Source: Acanthococcus lagerstroemiae | Taxonomy: Eukaryota > Arthropoda > Insecta > Hemiptera > Eriococcidae | Assembly (NCBI GenBank): GCA_031841125.1 | Contig: CM063111.1 | Location: 44,590,955 to 44,654,954 of the forward strand | DNA length: 64,000 nt | Direction: 5' to 3' | Part shown: piece by piece, positions 16,617-28,402 of the stretch | Position numbering within the stretch: the stretch's first letter is position 1 | Layout of the letters: every line of letters begins with the position of its first letter | Position numbers and translations under genes: made by a program | Notes under the pieces: generated by a model | Told to the model about the DNA's origin: nothing | The model's input: only the letters and a program-made list of their open reading frames with translations | The model's database searches: none

Positions 16617-18117
16617 CATTAGGGATATACGGCAATTTTTCATATTTGTTGGATTATCTTAAAAACAAAGCCGCATAACGATAAAATGAATAATTATATA
16701 ATAAATTTTGTAGACTGCAAAATTTCCTTTCACATGACTCCTCTTTATCATCAAAATCCGCGCAATTTTATTATCCCTATTTGAATGGTATTAGGCCTCT
16801 CATGGGCGAATCTTTTCTCATCAATGATCCTTCAATTTGACATGAGCAAACCTATAATTTGAGCGGTCTGAATGGACTCATCCTCATTAGAACCTAGTGC
16901 GACCTTTGCCGGTTGAGAAAGCTGTAAAACTGCTCAAAAATTGATCGTTCTACAATTCGAAGTATTAGGAGAATAGGAATAACGCATAGGTCTTTTCGCG
17001 CTATCGAAATTTAGATGGAGTAATTTGAAGATGAAAAAAATTATCGGTTCTAAATTTCCAGACAGGTTAGATCTTGTAGCAATCTTATATTCTCGTTTTC
17101 TAGGTCAAAATAACAAATCATTTTAGGCCACGTCTCCCTGTACATTTTAAACGGACGAGGTCAATGTACTCCCAATTTTTACACTACTGTCTTTACAGCT
17201 TATTTCGAATCTGCTATAAATCTCATTCAGCTGTCCAGGGACTCTTTAGGACGTTCACTTTAATTTAATTCTGTATAATAAGAATAGTAATAATATTGTG
17301 GAGATCGACGGATTTAAACTAAATTTAGTAGTCCCATTACCTGGTTATCAAAGAACATCAAATTCGATTCAATCGATCTTCACAATCAGTGGTACCAAGT
17401 CAACGAAATTTTTAAAAATATTTCATTCTCCTTAGCTCTCTTTTTTATGGACGGTCACAAAAATGTGATACCCTATTGCGCGAAGAACGTAGCTTCGTCA
17501 GTGTTTGTGGTACATATCCAAAAGATTTTAGCTCATATGCCTTCTATTCACAACCACTTCACAACTGACTTAGTAGAGGGTAGCCTTTCGGTAGCTTATC
17601 AGTGAAATTAAGAGGCAAAATATTTTCGGAATCCTATTTCCAAACTGAATGAGAAGTGATTCAGAAAATATCCCATAATCAACAGTTTGATTTTTCTCAA
17701 ATTTCTTACTTTGGGACAATCGATTTATCGATAAGTACTTGCATCGCACAGAATTCGTTGGTTATCAAACACAATCTACTTTCGACCTGTTTTCATTCAT
17801 CCTTTCAGACGCAATTTCGATTACTTATATCGTACTCACTCAAGTGCTTAACCTAGATACTCGTACGTAGGTTGCTATAAAGTCACAAAATATCGTGCTT
17901 CGACTCGTATTTCTCTGAAATCCCTGTCTAGAAGAAAGCACTTATTGAACAGGTACAGAAATCGGTCAGCAATATCATCCGTGTTTAGAAATTACCTTCT
18001 GTGCGTGTAGCGATTTCCGAGAACCGCTCTTCGTGTTTCGAACCGTAATCTTACCAATTCCTTATTTTAACCAGAATCGATTACGAAATTACTTTTTCGC
18101 AGATTGCTCTAGCTTAC
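16617..18117. other. Noncoding, probable SLC6 intron or 3' flank
   Basis: Lies downstream (minus-strand sense) of the TM4 exon. I looked for the next SLC6 exon and did not find it, and no other gene or repeat was recognised. Confidence 0.4.
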
Positions 18118-18250
18118 CTTTCCAGACGTTTTGATGCCTTTGACCAAGCATAAGACGACTACGATCCATGAGCAAAGTAAGCACAGAGCGAGGTCCCACT
18201 TCACGGGTCCCAGTTCTTCGATACCCGATGACAGCTTCAAAACTCGTCTT
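18118..18250 (-). CDS. SLC6 Na+/Cl- dependent transporter, exon with TM4
   Basis: 133 bp exon. On the minus strand it follows the acceptor GGAATGCAG and ends GGAAAG|GTAAGC. It encodes [20 protein letters not shown] and then a hydrophobic TM4 segment ending GIKTSGK. The LSSGI and KWDLALCLL blocks and the GIK-SGK ending are hallmarks of the SLC6 neurotransmitter/amino-acid transporter family. It needs two carried bases at its start, which the upstream exon at 23,890-24,071 does not supply with its best donor. A small extracellular-loop exon between them is therefore probably missing from this list. Coding strand and family agree with the two exons at 23.9 and 28.3 kb. Confidence 0.85.
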
Positions 18251-19700
18251 CTGCATTCCAAAACCAAGCAAATGTATAAGTTCACATGGGAACTTCTCTC
18301 TCCCTCCACCCAACAAGTTACGCTACCAATTTCAGCTTTCCCGAGAATAAATTCGAGTTACTGTACAACATGTTGGGGAAAACGAAATTTCGCCTTCAAT
18401 TCGCCTCCGTCGGCTACACACGCTGTATTATTCTCGATACCCCGAGTATGCAATTTGTTCGACGAGCAAAACTGACACGTTTGGTCCGGACACTGATAGT
18501 GCTGAAGAAATTGCCTACTCAAAATGCCGTGTATCGTGATGAATGAGGCCGAGCGTTCTTTGTATAAATTCGTTCGCGTGATTGTCGGGTGGAAAAGCAG
18601 AAGCGGCAGCGGGGTAGAAAGTATCTCATTTTATTTTCTAGCTTCGTATACATGCCACGCCGCCTAAAAGCGAACTAGCTTGTACTTACTCCCAATACTG
18701 TAGGCTGGCAGTTTCTTTATTGGAGTTATTTACAAACATTTCGAGAGTGCTGTTCGTCCCGGTACCGTTCACATTCTGTTTGAAACATACAACGATTATA
18801 AGCGTGGAAGGAGGAGGACAGGGTCGGCAGTTACTTCGAAATGAGGCGGTTAGAAGCCAAAGGGTACGAGTGACATTCTAGATAAATGGAGATAAGCCTT
18901 ACATTAGTCAGCATCAGTGAAGTGTGTGCGAAGTCTGCGGCGAGGAGAATTTTCTGAAAACCATTCCAGTGGCACTGCTGGGAGGCTAATACAAAAACCT
19001 CTTCATGAAATGTTTTAGTTAGCATTCAAGCGGTTTGGACTGTTTGATTATACTTTACACTTCTCTGCTGCACTGCTATCAATGTAAACACAGCTGCTGA
19101 AAGGACTAATAAATATCTCAAAGTAGTGAGACCTAGTTCCTCAGAGAATCAGAATCTACTTCCCATTCCTTCCTCAAATTGAAACGCTTAATGAGACGAT
19201 ATCGAACAAACTGTCGGCAGTGAACTCTCAAAATTTCATACGTATTATACTTGTAAGTAGAAAAATAGAATATCCCTCGACTAAGGTGCCACCGATTTTT
19301 CAGTGTTTTTCGCTCATCCCCTGCTAAATTTTTTCCTTTCGGTATAAAAATGAAGTTCTGAGAGTTTCAGTCGAATCGAATAACATCGGCCAGGGCCAAC
19401 TTAAGCTCAATTTCGAAAAACCTATGTCCGAGCACGCCCGTATGTGACGCTGTTGTCATCGCTTGGCGCTCTGCGTAACGCATCGACAAACCTACGCGCG
19501 CGACTCGGAAACACTAAAATCGTGGCTGCTCCCTGCCAGAGCATTCGATTACATTTAGAATCAACAGGCGTTGACTCCGAGATATCTCTGTTCACACACA
19601 TTAATTTTATTGGTACTCGAAGTATCGTTTTTCTTCAGCCAAACTCCTAAATTTAACTGTTCAAGTGGGTAAAAGTAACTAAATTAAGAAATTGAACAAC
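18251..19700. other. SLC6 intron sequence, nothing else recognised
   Basis: Contains several short open frames with no similarity I recognise. An undetected small loop exon could lie anywhere between 18,251 and 23,889. Confidence 0.4.
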
Positions 19701-20129
19701 ACCGTATTTCTCCATGTATAGTGCGCACCTTTTTTCATGTTTTCGATCTTCCAAAAGTGAGGTGCGCATCATATTCGAGTGCGCATATTCGTAGGTTTCA
19801 GAAGAATACAGGAAAAAGACATGAGTTACAGAAATGTTGCATAACCAATACGTTAGATGGAACCTAGGACGATCTCCTTTGGGAAGACAATGAATATGAG
19901 AGTATTGAATAAAATATTCTACTGACAACGAAGACTAGTTCTAGCTCTGATCTCAATATAAATATCGGTTTCAAGTACATATAGGTAGTATTACCATAAA
20001 ATACTCTTTTTATATTCAGGTACTTCATGAGCGCATTATAATCGTAAGACAAAAGAAATTTCAAAAAGACTTCTTCACATTTTTACTGCGCGGTATATTC
20101 ATTGCGCACTATACATGGAGAAATACGGT
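19701..20129. mobile_element. MITE with 27 bp perfect terminal inverted repeats
   Basis: ACCGTATTTCTCCATGTATA and the next seven bases at 19,701 recur exactly as reverse complement ending at 20,129. GTGCGCA words recur inside. No transposase ORF. The target duplication is unclear, so the superfamily is not assigned. Confidence 0.85.
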
Positions 20130-20900
20130 AATTCAAATTAGCACAAACACACATCAGTGTTCTTTTTCGATATTGAATTAAGGATCTCACTTCCAAAATG
20201 AGCTAACTGCAAAAACGATATTTTCAAGAAATTGAGAAAAATGTAGCGCCTTCTGAGAGTTATCATTACTTTTCATTGAATTGAGATAGCTCTATAGACT
20301 TGGGCTAACCTTTTTCGGTGCAATCATTTTGTAGGGTAATAGGGACCACCTTTGGCCACCAGATGGCGCTGCCAACTCAACTTGTCCATAACATTTAGGT
20401 AGCACTAGGCAGAAAGCTGTAGGATAAAGCTTTCACTTTTGACTTTGGCTCTCAATTTTAACATAGAAAACTTTTAGCTTTTTGCTTTCTACTACAAATA
20501 TTTTTTTAGTTTTCGACTTTTGGCTTTCCAGTATCAAAATGTTTCAACTTTTGGCTTAAAACGTTCAACTTTTGACTTTCCAAAAAAAAATAAAATTATG
20601 AAGCATTGTTTATTAGTTTATTTCTGTTATGTAACAATACTTCCTAATCTTACTGTTTATAACGTGTTTATAATTTGCCTTCAACATCAATAATTATTGT
20701 TAATTGTTAATCTGGTCAAAGCTGAACTGACGTATTTCTTAGAGGACCTAAAATAAATGCAATTACGAAAACAATTTGTTAATAGGGAAATTCCATCAGA
20801 AAATATTATTTCGCTTTTGCCTTTTCGCTTTTTACCGTCAAAATTCTCCAGCTTTGTGCTTACAACTTTCAGCTTTCAGCTAGCTTTTCAACTCTGATAC
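20130..20900. other. Noncoding, decayed CTTTTGACTTT-type repeats
   Basis: From 20,400 to 20,590 and again at 20,810-20,890 the words AACTTTTGGCTTT, CTTTCGCTTTT and TTTCAGCTTTC recur, suggesting a degenerate simple array. No gene seen. Confidence 0.4.
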
Positions 20901-22036
20901 CAGGGTTGGCATTTTACATGTAAAATGACTTATGTTACATTTCACATAATGGGCATGTAAAATGTAAAACAGTCAAAAAACAAGGTGGATTGATGATTGA
21001 TAACTGATATAATAAGAAATGAGAATGAAAAATTGAAAATAAATTATGAAATAAATAGATGAAATGAAATTGATTACTCGTAAATCTCGACGGTAAAATA
21101 AAACGGATATAGTGTGGCTCAAGTAAAAATTGCTAACACCATAAAAATAATCCACGTATGTTAGCCTAAATAAGAATACAGAAAGGAAAAAAACATAGAA
21201 AGCTGAAACTTGGTACATTGGTCTAATTAAGTACATACGTTGATAATAATTTATTCGACAAATACGCACTCTACGGGAAATATGTAAGACCATTTCTGGT
21301 GTATTTTTTCATTTTCCATTACTTTTTTGGACAATTTTTTTCTAAACTCAAATTTTAGCGAGATATAAGCAAAAAACTGTTTTACGCCCCCATTGTTGCC
21401 CCCTAGGGGACGACGACCGGCACCGGATTCGTTGAGACTTTTAGTATGTTGTTCAAGACACTTAATTAGACCAATGTAACAAGTTTCAGATTTTTATGAT
21501 CTTTTTCCCAGTTATAGAACCTAATTTATGCAGACTAAAATGCCGATGAGTTTTAATTTGATTTTTTTTTTGAATGGAATTTGTAAAATGTATTAATTAT
21601 TATTTTTTATTAATTTTGTTTTCTTTGAAAATTTTTTATTTGAAATTCAAATTTTAAAATGTTTGGCGAAATTAAAATTTCTTTTTCGACCAGAATTGCT
21701 CAATTTTTAAAAAATTGTTTTATATCGTGTTTTTTATAATGGAATTTCACACTAAAATCACATATATAAAACATTCCACTTTCCTATATGAGTTACCTAC
21801 AGTGAATTTTAGGAGAATGAATATATTATAAAACTGAAAGCTCAAGTAGACAACCATTTTTTGACTGTAGTTCCAGTTGTGTGTGCGAGTTTTAAATTTT
21901 AATTGAAAAATTGAACTTCAATTTACTTTACTCATTTTGACCTATTTTACATTCATTTTACATGTAAAATGTAAAATAAAAAGCTATTTTACATCGACCT
22001 TTTTACACGTAAAATGTATTTTACCTGTTAACCTTG
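20901..22036. mobile_element. hAT-like nonautonomous element, about 1.1 kb
   Basis: The left end CAGGGTTGGCATTTTACATG and the right end, reverse-complemented CAAGGTTAACAGGTAAAATAC, share hAT-like CARGGTTRRCA termini and subterminal TTTTACATGTAAAATG palindromes (20,911-20,966 and 21,949-22,022). No matching 8 bp target duplication (TCTGATAC versus GTTAACAC), so boundaries or history are uncertain. No transposase frame recognised. Confidence 0.5.
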
Positions 22037-23017
22037 GTTAACACATTTTGGAAATGGGATTCTCAATTGCATAAGTACTTTGGGATGAAATAAAATGACT
22101 GAAATCAGACAGTAGTGGTTCATGCTATATTTATGAGATCGAAAACAAACTATTTTGGTTTTTTCACGATTGATGTCCAAGTTTTGTTGATACTCCATCA
22201 TTCCAGAGTAAAAGTCAGAAAAAACATTAGAATTTTTTGAATTATGAAATTTTTCCTATCCGATGATGTAAGACATAAAAGATAAGAAACTGCTTCCAGT
22301 GATACACATTAGGTGACCACAGGTTCATTTTGGAATTTTTGGGATAATCTCATGCATAAAGCGTTGAAACTGACCACCGGAGCAATTTTTTTCCAGTATC
22401 TCACAGACAATTTTGCACTGACCTCAAATTCGCATGCCACAACTTTATAATTTTTCAATGTAATGAGAAAATCAGAGATAAGAGTTTGTAAAAAGTATGC
22501 AGCCGCAACTACGACCCTCCCCCCCCCCGCCCTCCTAAAGGCATCACAAGCTCTGTCAAAGGAAAACTCAACGATTTTTATTTTTAAATATTGCCGACTG
22601 ATGTCCAAGAAGCCGACTAAATGACTGAAACAGAAATGAAAATGTACCAAAAAATGTTGACTAATAAAAACATTTTCAATGCACCCCCTCCCCTCTCCTA
22701 AAAAAATCTACAATAAACAAATAATGCTGACGATAATGAAAATTTCATCCGAGCAAAATTCTTATTTCGCTGACAGATGGTCCAAAATGCCGACTAAATG
22801 ATCGAATTTGCCGACAAATGCCAACTTCGAAGAATCGTTAGAGGTTTTACACCACCACACCCCCTCGATAAGGCGCTGTAAACTCGAGTACGGAAATACG
22901 TCATTTTGTGTCGCCATTCAATGACCGCACGTTTACAGGTCGTTCTATTCAAAATCGGTTTCTGAATGAACTTTCCATGTTTTCGAGCTAAAAGTAACAC
23001 AAAATGGTTGAAAATGT
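22037..23017. other. SLC6 intron sequence with a poly-C run
   Basis: Contains CCTCCCCCCCCCCGCCC at about 22,516-22,532 and repeated phrases of the type 'GCCGACTAAATGA' (22,610; 22,789; similar at 22,805). No gene recognised. Confidence 0.4.
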
Positions 23018-23222
23018 ACTCAAGATTCGATTTCTGGTGATATTTTCATATATTACTGTTAACTTTAACGCGCAATTTAATCCAATCAAAGCACGATCCT
23101 CAAGTACGGATATTTAAGGCCTTAAATGTCCGAACTTAAGGATCAAGCATTGATCGGATTAAATTACGCGTTAAAGGCAATATTAATATACGAAAATATC
23201 ATCAGAAATCGAATCCTGAGTG
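23018..23222. repeat. Near-perfect palindrome (foldback MITE), 205 bp
   Basis: Centre at the AAGGCCTT at 23,116-23,123. Arms from ACTCAAGATTCGATTTCTGG to TACGGATATTTAAG fold onto TTAAATGTCC...CAGAAATCGAATCCTGAG with few mismatches. Weaker pairing may extend outward to about 22,930-23,290. Confidence 0.8.
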
Positions 23223-23280
23223 AGGAAAACTTGGACAGTTCGATCATAAGACAATTTTGAATGGAAATAAGTTTACAGTA

Positions 23281-23494
23281 AACTGGGGTAACTTCGGATT
23301 TGTGGGGAAACTCCGAACTTAGCCAGTTTTATACATTAGAACTGGTACATCGGTTTTCACCACATTACAATGTGGCTATAAGTCTCAGTTTTTATTTGAC
23401 ACCCTAGTAACGGAAGAAACAATGCATCTAACCAGTGTTACTCCAGTTCTGGCTACATCCGGAGTTCCCCCACTAATTCGAAGTTACCTCAGTT
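23281..23494. mobile_element. MITE with about 40 bp terminal inverted repeats
   Basis: Left AACTGGGGTAACTTCGGATT then GTGGGGAAACTCCG pairs with right CGGAGTTCCCCCAC then AATTCGAAGTTACCTCAGTT. About 214 bp long, directly adjoining the palindrome at 23.0-23.2 kb. No target duplication established. Confidence 0.75.
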
Positions 23495-23889
23495 CACGGT
23501 ACACGTATTTAAATGAACGGTTGTTGGGTCGGAACACAAAATGGTGTATTTCCATACCTAGGCTTCTTGCGCTCTACTCTCGCTACGTCCCTGCCCCCTC
23601 CACGACATCGGCGAGACCAAATATTTTTAAAATTTGACTAGAGTCATCTGAGATCATCCACCATATCTTTTTCGCTTTCAACCTTGAAAAAATAATTTTT
23701 TTTCCTAGGGAGAGAGGGGATGTAACATCGTTGCAGAACATAAACCACACCACTCTGTATGTTAAGCTCCAAGCCTACAATTTTCTCAAGATTCCAATCA
23801 TGTTAGTAACATGTGTCCCTTTTTGTTCCTAACCGCCTCAAATTTCTAACTGCTTCAAATTTCTTTTACAACACAGCTAAGGTGCCTAC
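23495..23889. other. SLC6 intron sequence
   Basis: Noncoding; no repeat or gene recognised. Confidence 0.4.
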
Positions 23890-24071
23890 CGTTTTACGAC
23901 TGGACTGGGACCGCACGTAGCAGGTGGACATATTAGCCCAGGCAGGATCGCAGATACTCCACGGTACGACTTCGCTTATCGATGCGAACATGTAGTAAAT
24001 CGTATACGACATAATTACGTTGTAGTAAATGCAAACGATCAGCGAGACGGTAACCATGGCGACACCAACTC
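23890..24071 (-). CDS. SLC6 transporter, exon with TM3 and start of extracellular loop 2
   Basis: Follows the acceptor TTCTCGACAG on the minus strand. Encodes VGVAMVTVSLIVCIYYNVIM and a second hydrophobic part of TM3, then EVVPWSICDPAW and ANMSTCYVR, with the loop cysteine pair and an N-glycosylation sequon NMS characteristic of SLC6 loop 2. The exon takes one base carried from 28,271-28,402, giving an unbroken ...PIAQG-VGVAM... join across a 4.2 kb intron. The donor is least certain: ACG|GTAGGC at 23,890/23,889 is the best I see. Confidence 0.85.
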
Positions 24072-24689
24072 CTGTCGAGAACATACAGAGGAGCAAATTA
24101 TTACGTACGAATTACAATACGTATCTGTTCGATGTATCCTGCAAGAGTCGAAGCTCTCCCAAAAATAAGGAGGTAATGGGGGCAACAGCCCCTCCTAGAG
24201 AAAAATATTGAAAACCGAAAAGCTTTACAAATGATGCCTCACATGAGGTAGCTAAACTTTCATAGAGGCTGAAAAATCTCTAAACGTGAGTGAAAGAGTA
24301 TCGAAAGCAATAAATAGGTTTCCGAGTGCTGTAGCGAGTTTTAAGCAAATCTTAAAGGGTGTCCGAGCCTTAAATAAGTGTTTAGGGATTTTAAAGAAGG
24401 CTTTAAAAATGTTGAAGATTTTTGAGGAAACTCAAAAAGTCGTGATCTCATGATTAAGCTTGGAAGAGTTCGAGTCTTATGAATGGAGGAGTCATCCATG
24501 CCCGTAGCAAGTGCTCGGATCTTATGAACTAAAGAGTTATACAAAGTCTCGAAGATGTCTTAGACGTTCTTAGCGCTCAGCGAATCCTAAAAATGTTTAG
24601 AGACCTCTTAAAAAGCATCTTTCTTTATTTCAAAGAAGTACGCAAGAATTTTCACTAGTTCTCTCAGAGTACTGAACTGTAAAACGTCT
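24072..24689. other. SLC6 intron with degenerate TTAAA-AG-TC repeats
   Basis: 24,230-24,660 contains many related short words (GAGTCTTA, TTAAAGAAG, CTCTTAAAA), a decayed 20-30 bp tandem array. No gene. Confidence 0.4.
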
Positions 24690-24697
24690 TAAACGAG

Positions 24698-24873
24698 CAG
24701 GAGCGGACAGGAATGGTGGGCCGGTGGGCCAAGGCCCATCGGGCCGTCGTTCAAAAGGGTAGAAAGGGCCGGTCAGCCAGTGGCATTCAGTAATAATTAA
24801 CACAAAAATTTATGCATGTGAGCCGTTTTCACGTTTCTTTCCCAGGCCACTACAAAAGCCCTATCCGCTCCTG
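24698..24873. mobile_element. Short nonautonomous hAT element, 176 bp
   Basis: Ends CAGGAGCGGACAGG and (reverse complement) CAGGAGCGGATAGG, with a perfect 8 bp target duplication TAAACGAG (24,690-24,697 and 24,874-24,881). The 5' part is rich in GGGCC words. Confidence 0.92.
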
Positions 24874-24963
24874 TAAACGAGTCTTAACCGTCAATTCAAA
24901 AAAGTGTGACACAGCCTTGAACTAGTTTGGGAAAATCTTAAATGAGCTCCGAAGAATTACACG

Positions 24964-25411
24964 ACTGAACAAAATGAAATTTGTTGTTTGCACAACGCAT
25001 TTAAGGAGGTGATTTTTGAGTACTTTTCAACGCTGAATACAGTACCGTCGGCCGTTTTTCTCTATCACGTCTAGTTTTTCTGATCAAAAACTATAAAAAA
25101 TTCAACTAAATGTGTTCAAAAAGAGGTTTAGGAACTGAATGTGGTCATACTGATTCGTGTTCTTGGGTTTTGAGGTTGTGTGTAGTGGTGTGTATTCCGT
25201 CTGTTTGTTTTCTAGTGGTCTGATAACACTGATAATATTAGTCACTGGTACCGCTTATTCCACTGCAAAAACAAAATGAAAACGAATTTCGGTCGTTCAG
25301 AACTCCAAATTGTGACGTGATAGAGAAAAATGGATCGCAGTATCGTGTTCAGCGTTAAAAAGTACCTCAGAATCACCTGTTGAAATGCGTTGTGCAAAAT
25401 AATTGTTCAGT
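24964..25411. mobile_element. MITE with about 110 bp imperfect inverted arms
   Basis: The left arm (ACTGAACAA...TTGCACAACGCATTT...AGGTGATT...AACGCTGAA...TTTTTCTCTATCACGTC) folds on the right arm (GACGTGATAGAGAAAAA...TTCAGCGTT...AATCACCT...AAATGCGTTGTGCAA...TTGTTCAGT). The loop of about 220 bp has no ORF. Confidence 0.8.
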
Positions 25412-25579
25412 AGTGTTATAGTTAGTTTCAAAAGTCTTTCAGTCTTGCACAAATCTTAAATAGCTGAAGGAGTTCTTAAATTTTTATCATGTCTCGAAGA
25501 GTCACAGAAAAAGTTGAAAAAACACAGTTCGAGTTCGAAAACCCGACGCCAAAAAGGTACCATGTCCACGCCCCCCTCC

Positions 25580-25876
25580 ACCCCGCAAAATTTAAAATCC
25601 TTCTGTTAATCGTTTGTGCAGAAATGTGTAACACACCCTACTGTTTGTGCACATTCATTCACAGATAAAGGGGCATCTGTCTGCGGGGTGGCTGTAGAGA
25701 CACGATGGCCTCCCAATTCGAATTTAGGCTTGAAAACCAAATTAATCGTTTGGGCAGAAATATGCATCATACTCTACCGTTTATGCACACTCCCACCTCA
25801 TATAATATAGCATATATCTGGGGGGTTGTAAACACGATGCTCCTCCCCCCATTTCGAATTTAGGCTTGAAAACCAT
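25580..25876. repeat. Two-copy tandem repeat, about 136 bp unit
   Basis: TTAATCGTTTGTGCAGAAAT (25,606) and TTAATCGTTTGGGCAGAAAT (25,742) begin two diverged copies, each followed by a CTACTGTTTGTGCACA-like stretch and ending AATTCGAATTTAGGCTTGAA-type sequence. Confidence 0.75.
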
Positions 25877-26054
25877 GTCAAGCATGACTTTTGAATGAAT
25901 TCTCGAATAATAGCAATTTTGTGCCTGAATGAGCTCTAATTATCTTCTCTGTTGATGCTACATGCCCTGGAATAGTGACAAGTGAGGTATGTTTCGCTGA
26001 AACAACCCCCCTCATCGCCAATAAAGTAAAATGGCGAAAGCAAAACATGTCATA

Positions 26055-26500
26055 ATTTAATGCAATTTTGTACCACCTTTCTCGAGTATTGTATTCGCTT
26101 CCTTCGCTGTAATTAAAAAAAAGAAACCAGTTTCGAGAAGCATTTTGCATCAAAAATGGTACAGAACATTTTGTACCAATTTTTCGAGTACCCTAAATCA
26201 CGAATTTTGGACGATCACCTTTTCAAAATATTGGCGAATGGAGTAGTCCCTGCCATACCATGCCGCACCATTATTTGAGACATTCGGCATCTTGAATGGT
26301 CCGGAAAGTATAATTTTGAACCTCCTTTCTTGAATTGTGTACTCTCACCCTGGTGTCTACTTAGCAATAGAAGCAGCATCCCCCACACCCTATATGGTGC
26401 CATTTGACGTGCTGAAAGAGCAGAAATTCTGTACTTCATTTGCACCCTTTCGGTACCGTCAATTTGTAATTTTGTACCCACCTACTCCTGAATTATTGGT
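26055..26500. repeat. Degenerate repeats of AATTTTGTACC-CCTTTCTCGA
   Basis: Related phrases at 26,066, 26,168, 26,310 and 26,468 (AATTTTGTACCACCTTTCTC and variants), spaced 100-160 bp. Old tandem array; no gene. Confidence 0.5.
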
Positions 26501-26644
26501 GGAAGTCGTAGCTTCCACTTCCACCACCTTCTCCCGTCACAATGCATACGTCCAGGATCTGCAGCTGTTCAGAAATTTCTCTCTTTAGGTGTACTAAAAA
26601 CTTATCTCTCGGAAAAGAAACTCTTAGGAATCTGAGAGTTCTCA

Positions 26645-27640
26645 TTGAGGATAGGGATGGAGACAATTAAGGAAAAAAGTGGGTGCGTATAAGGGTGTAC
26701 GTAGGAACGCATGGTGGGGGAGTAAAATTAAAGGGGCCAGATGCGGGGTACAGTAAGCTAAGGAGGGTCAGGTTGGGGAGATTGATGAGGTGGGGGTTGT
26801 AACCGGAGTGGGGGAAAAGGCAGAAAGTGGTATTGGGTGAGTAGGAAGTGGTTGAGAATTCGACTACGAGTGACCCATTGGGTCGATGGATGAAGTGGTG
26901 GTTGGGTTGGAGACTGGAGGAGGTATCTCGTTCTCTCATCAATTTGTCTACCTAAAGTACGCAAGCGCATTGCTACCTTATAAGTGGAACCGGGGAAGGG
27001 GCAGGAGAAGGACGAGGGCAATGTGAAATTGAAGAAATTATACAAGGGAGAGGGTAGCGGGAGGAGAATTAAAATGTGGTTGTAATGAGGAAAGAGAAGT
27101 GGAGGCGGCAGACGATGAGAATCAGACTGGTGAAAGCGAGAGTGAAGGGAGCTTGATGATGGGGAGGTAAAAGAAGAAGAGGAAGCAGGTAGAGGGGGAA
27201 CTGAAAGAAGGATCCTTGTCCCTATTCTCGATGTCTTTTTCCTTTTATAGTCGAAACCAAAACTCCACCGATCCCCCCTGTAAAACAGTACGCTGGGCAC
27301 GCGGTCTCATACTCATCTGCTTCCGCTTGTTCCTTCGGACGAAGACGGATACATGAGAGCAGGTAAGGACTTGAAAGGGCGGAGGGGTGGAGACGACATG
27401 GATGAAAATCGGTGGAGAGGGACGAGGTGGTGAAGATGGTAGGATGGGAGTTTTTCGTGGGAGCGGGTATCTAAAGACATGCGAAGACGAAGATTGGGGT
27501 GTCGGTGTATACGATTGACGGAGAAGAGAAATCATGAATCTAGAGAGGATGTGTAGAAAGATGAGTGCGCGAAGGTGAGAAATAGAGATATGAATCTAGA
27601 GGGACGATGTAGACGATTTAGAGTGTGAAGGAGAGAATTA
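26645..27640. other. About 1 kb purine-rich (GA-rich) strand
   Basis: The plus strand is dominated by G and A in GGGGAG, GAAGAG and AGATGAG words, so the other strand has a long pyrimidine-rich open frame (26,758-27,300) full of Pro, Ser and Leu. That frame has no recognisable domain and is most likely a composition artefact. Confidence 0.55.
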
Positions 27641-28270
27641 GTGACATAAATCGGAACACAGAAAAATATTTTTGGTAGTTGCAGAGGAATTGCGCATGCG
27701 CCTTTCTTTTAATTTGTCAGTGCTTTTATTTCGTGCCTTTTTAATTATAAATCGAAAAAATATAAGGATACGTGAATTTTGGGTAGCAATATTACTCTGC
27801 TTACACGAGCTTATTTCACAAGGTAGCAGCGCGTGGTTCCGCTTTGTCAAAGCATCTGAGGCTGTCATGTACGAGTAGTTGATTTACAATAGGAATTAGA
27901 CCTTTGACGATTTTATGACTTCGACTATTAACCATAGTGGAACACTGTTGATTAAAATCAAAATCGAATTTTTGGGATGGCAGTCTCAAATGAATTGGCT
28001 TATTAAAACATTAATTTGAGAATATTCGAGAGATCGACTGACCGTAAGTTTTCAGCATTTCGATAATTAATTATTATTGGATACTATTAATGTCGAAGTC
28101 GAGTTTTTCGACAGCCCTCCCCACACCACCAAACAAATTGAAAATTAGGGTTCAAAATTTGCTGGTAACAAAATATTTTCAGTTTCTGGATAATGACCCA
28201 TAGACCAGCGTGCTCCGGCTCTAGTTTCGCATCAAGATTCGAAAGACCGTAATTGAGTGCTTATACATAC
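27641..28270. other. SLC6 intron sequence
   Basis: Noncoding between the purine tract and the TM2 exon. No repeat or gene recognised. Confidence 0.4.
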
Positions 28271-28402
28271 CCTGAGCTATTGGACAGCAGTTCCATAACG
28301 CTAAAGGACCGACGCCAGCAAACTGACCGATGGCTAGTTCTAGAAAATACATCGGTTTTCCAGCCAACGCTAACATAATCAGGTACGGAATGAGGAACGC
28401 TC
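28271..28402 (-). CDS. SLC6 transporter, exon with TM2
   Basis: 132 bp exon with acceptor TTCTGTTTCAG and donor CAGG|GTATGT on the minus strand. Encodes GAFLIPYLIMLALAGKPMYF followed by LELAIGQFAGVGPLALW and NCCPIAQG, matching the SLC6 TM2 signature (GGGAFLIPY...P-FFLE-A-GQ). The codon phase (two leading bases, one trailing base) joins exactly to the exon at 23,890-24,071. The protein is a plasma-membrane Na+/Cl- coupled transporter of a neurotransmitter or amino acid; the substrate cannot be told from three exons. The TM1 exon (with the expected NVWRFPY-like motif) should lie at higher coordinates but was not found. Confidence 0.88.

Noticed and set aside
26758..27300. 180-residue Pro/Ser/Leu-rich open frame on the minus strand
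   Set aside because: It is produced by the pyrimidine-rich strand of a purine-skewed tract, with no domain, signal or splice structure.
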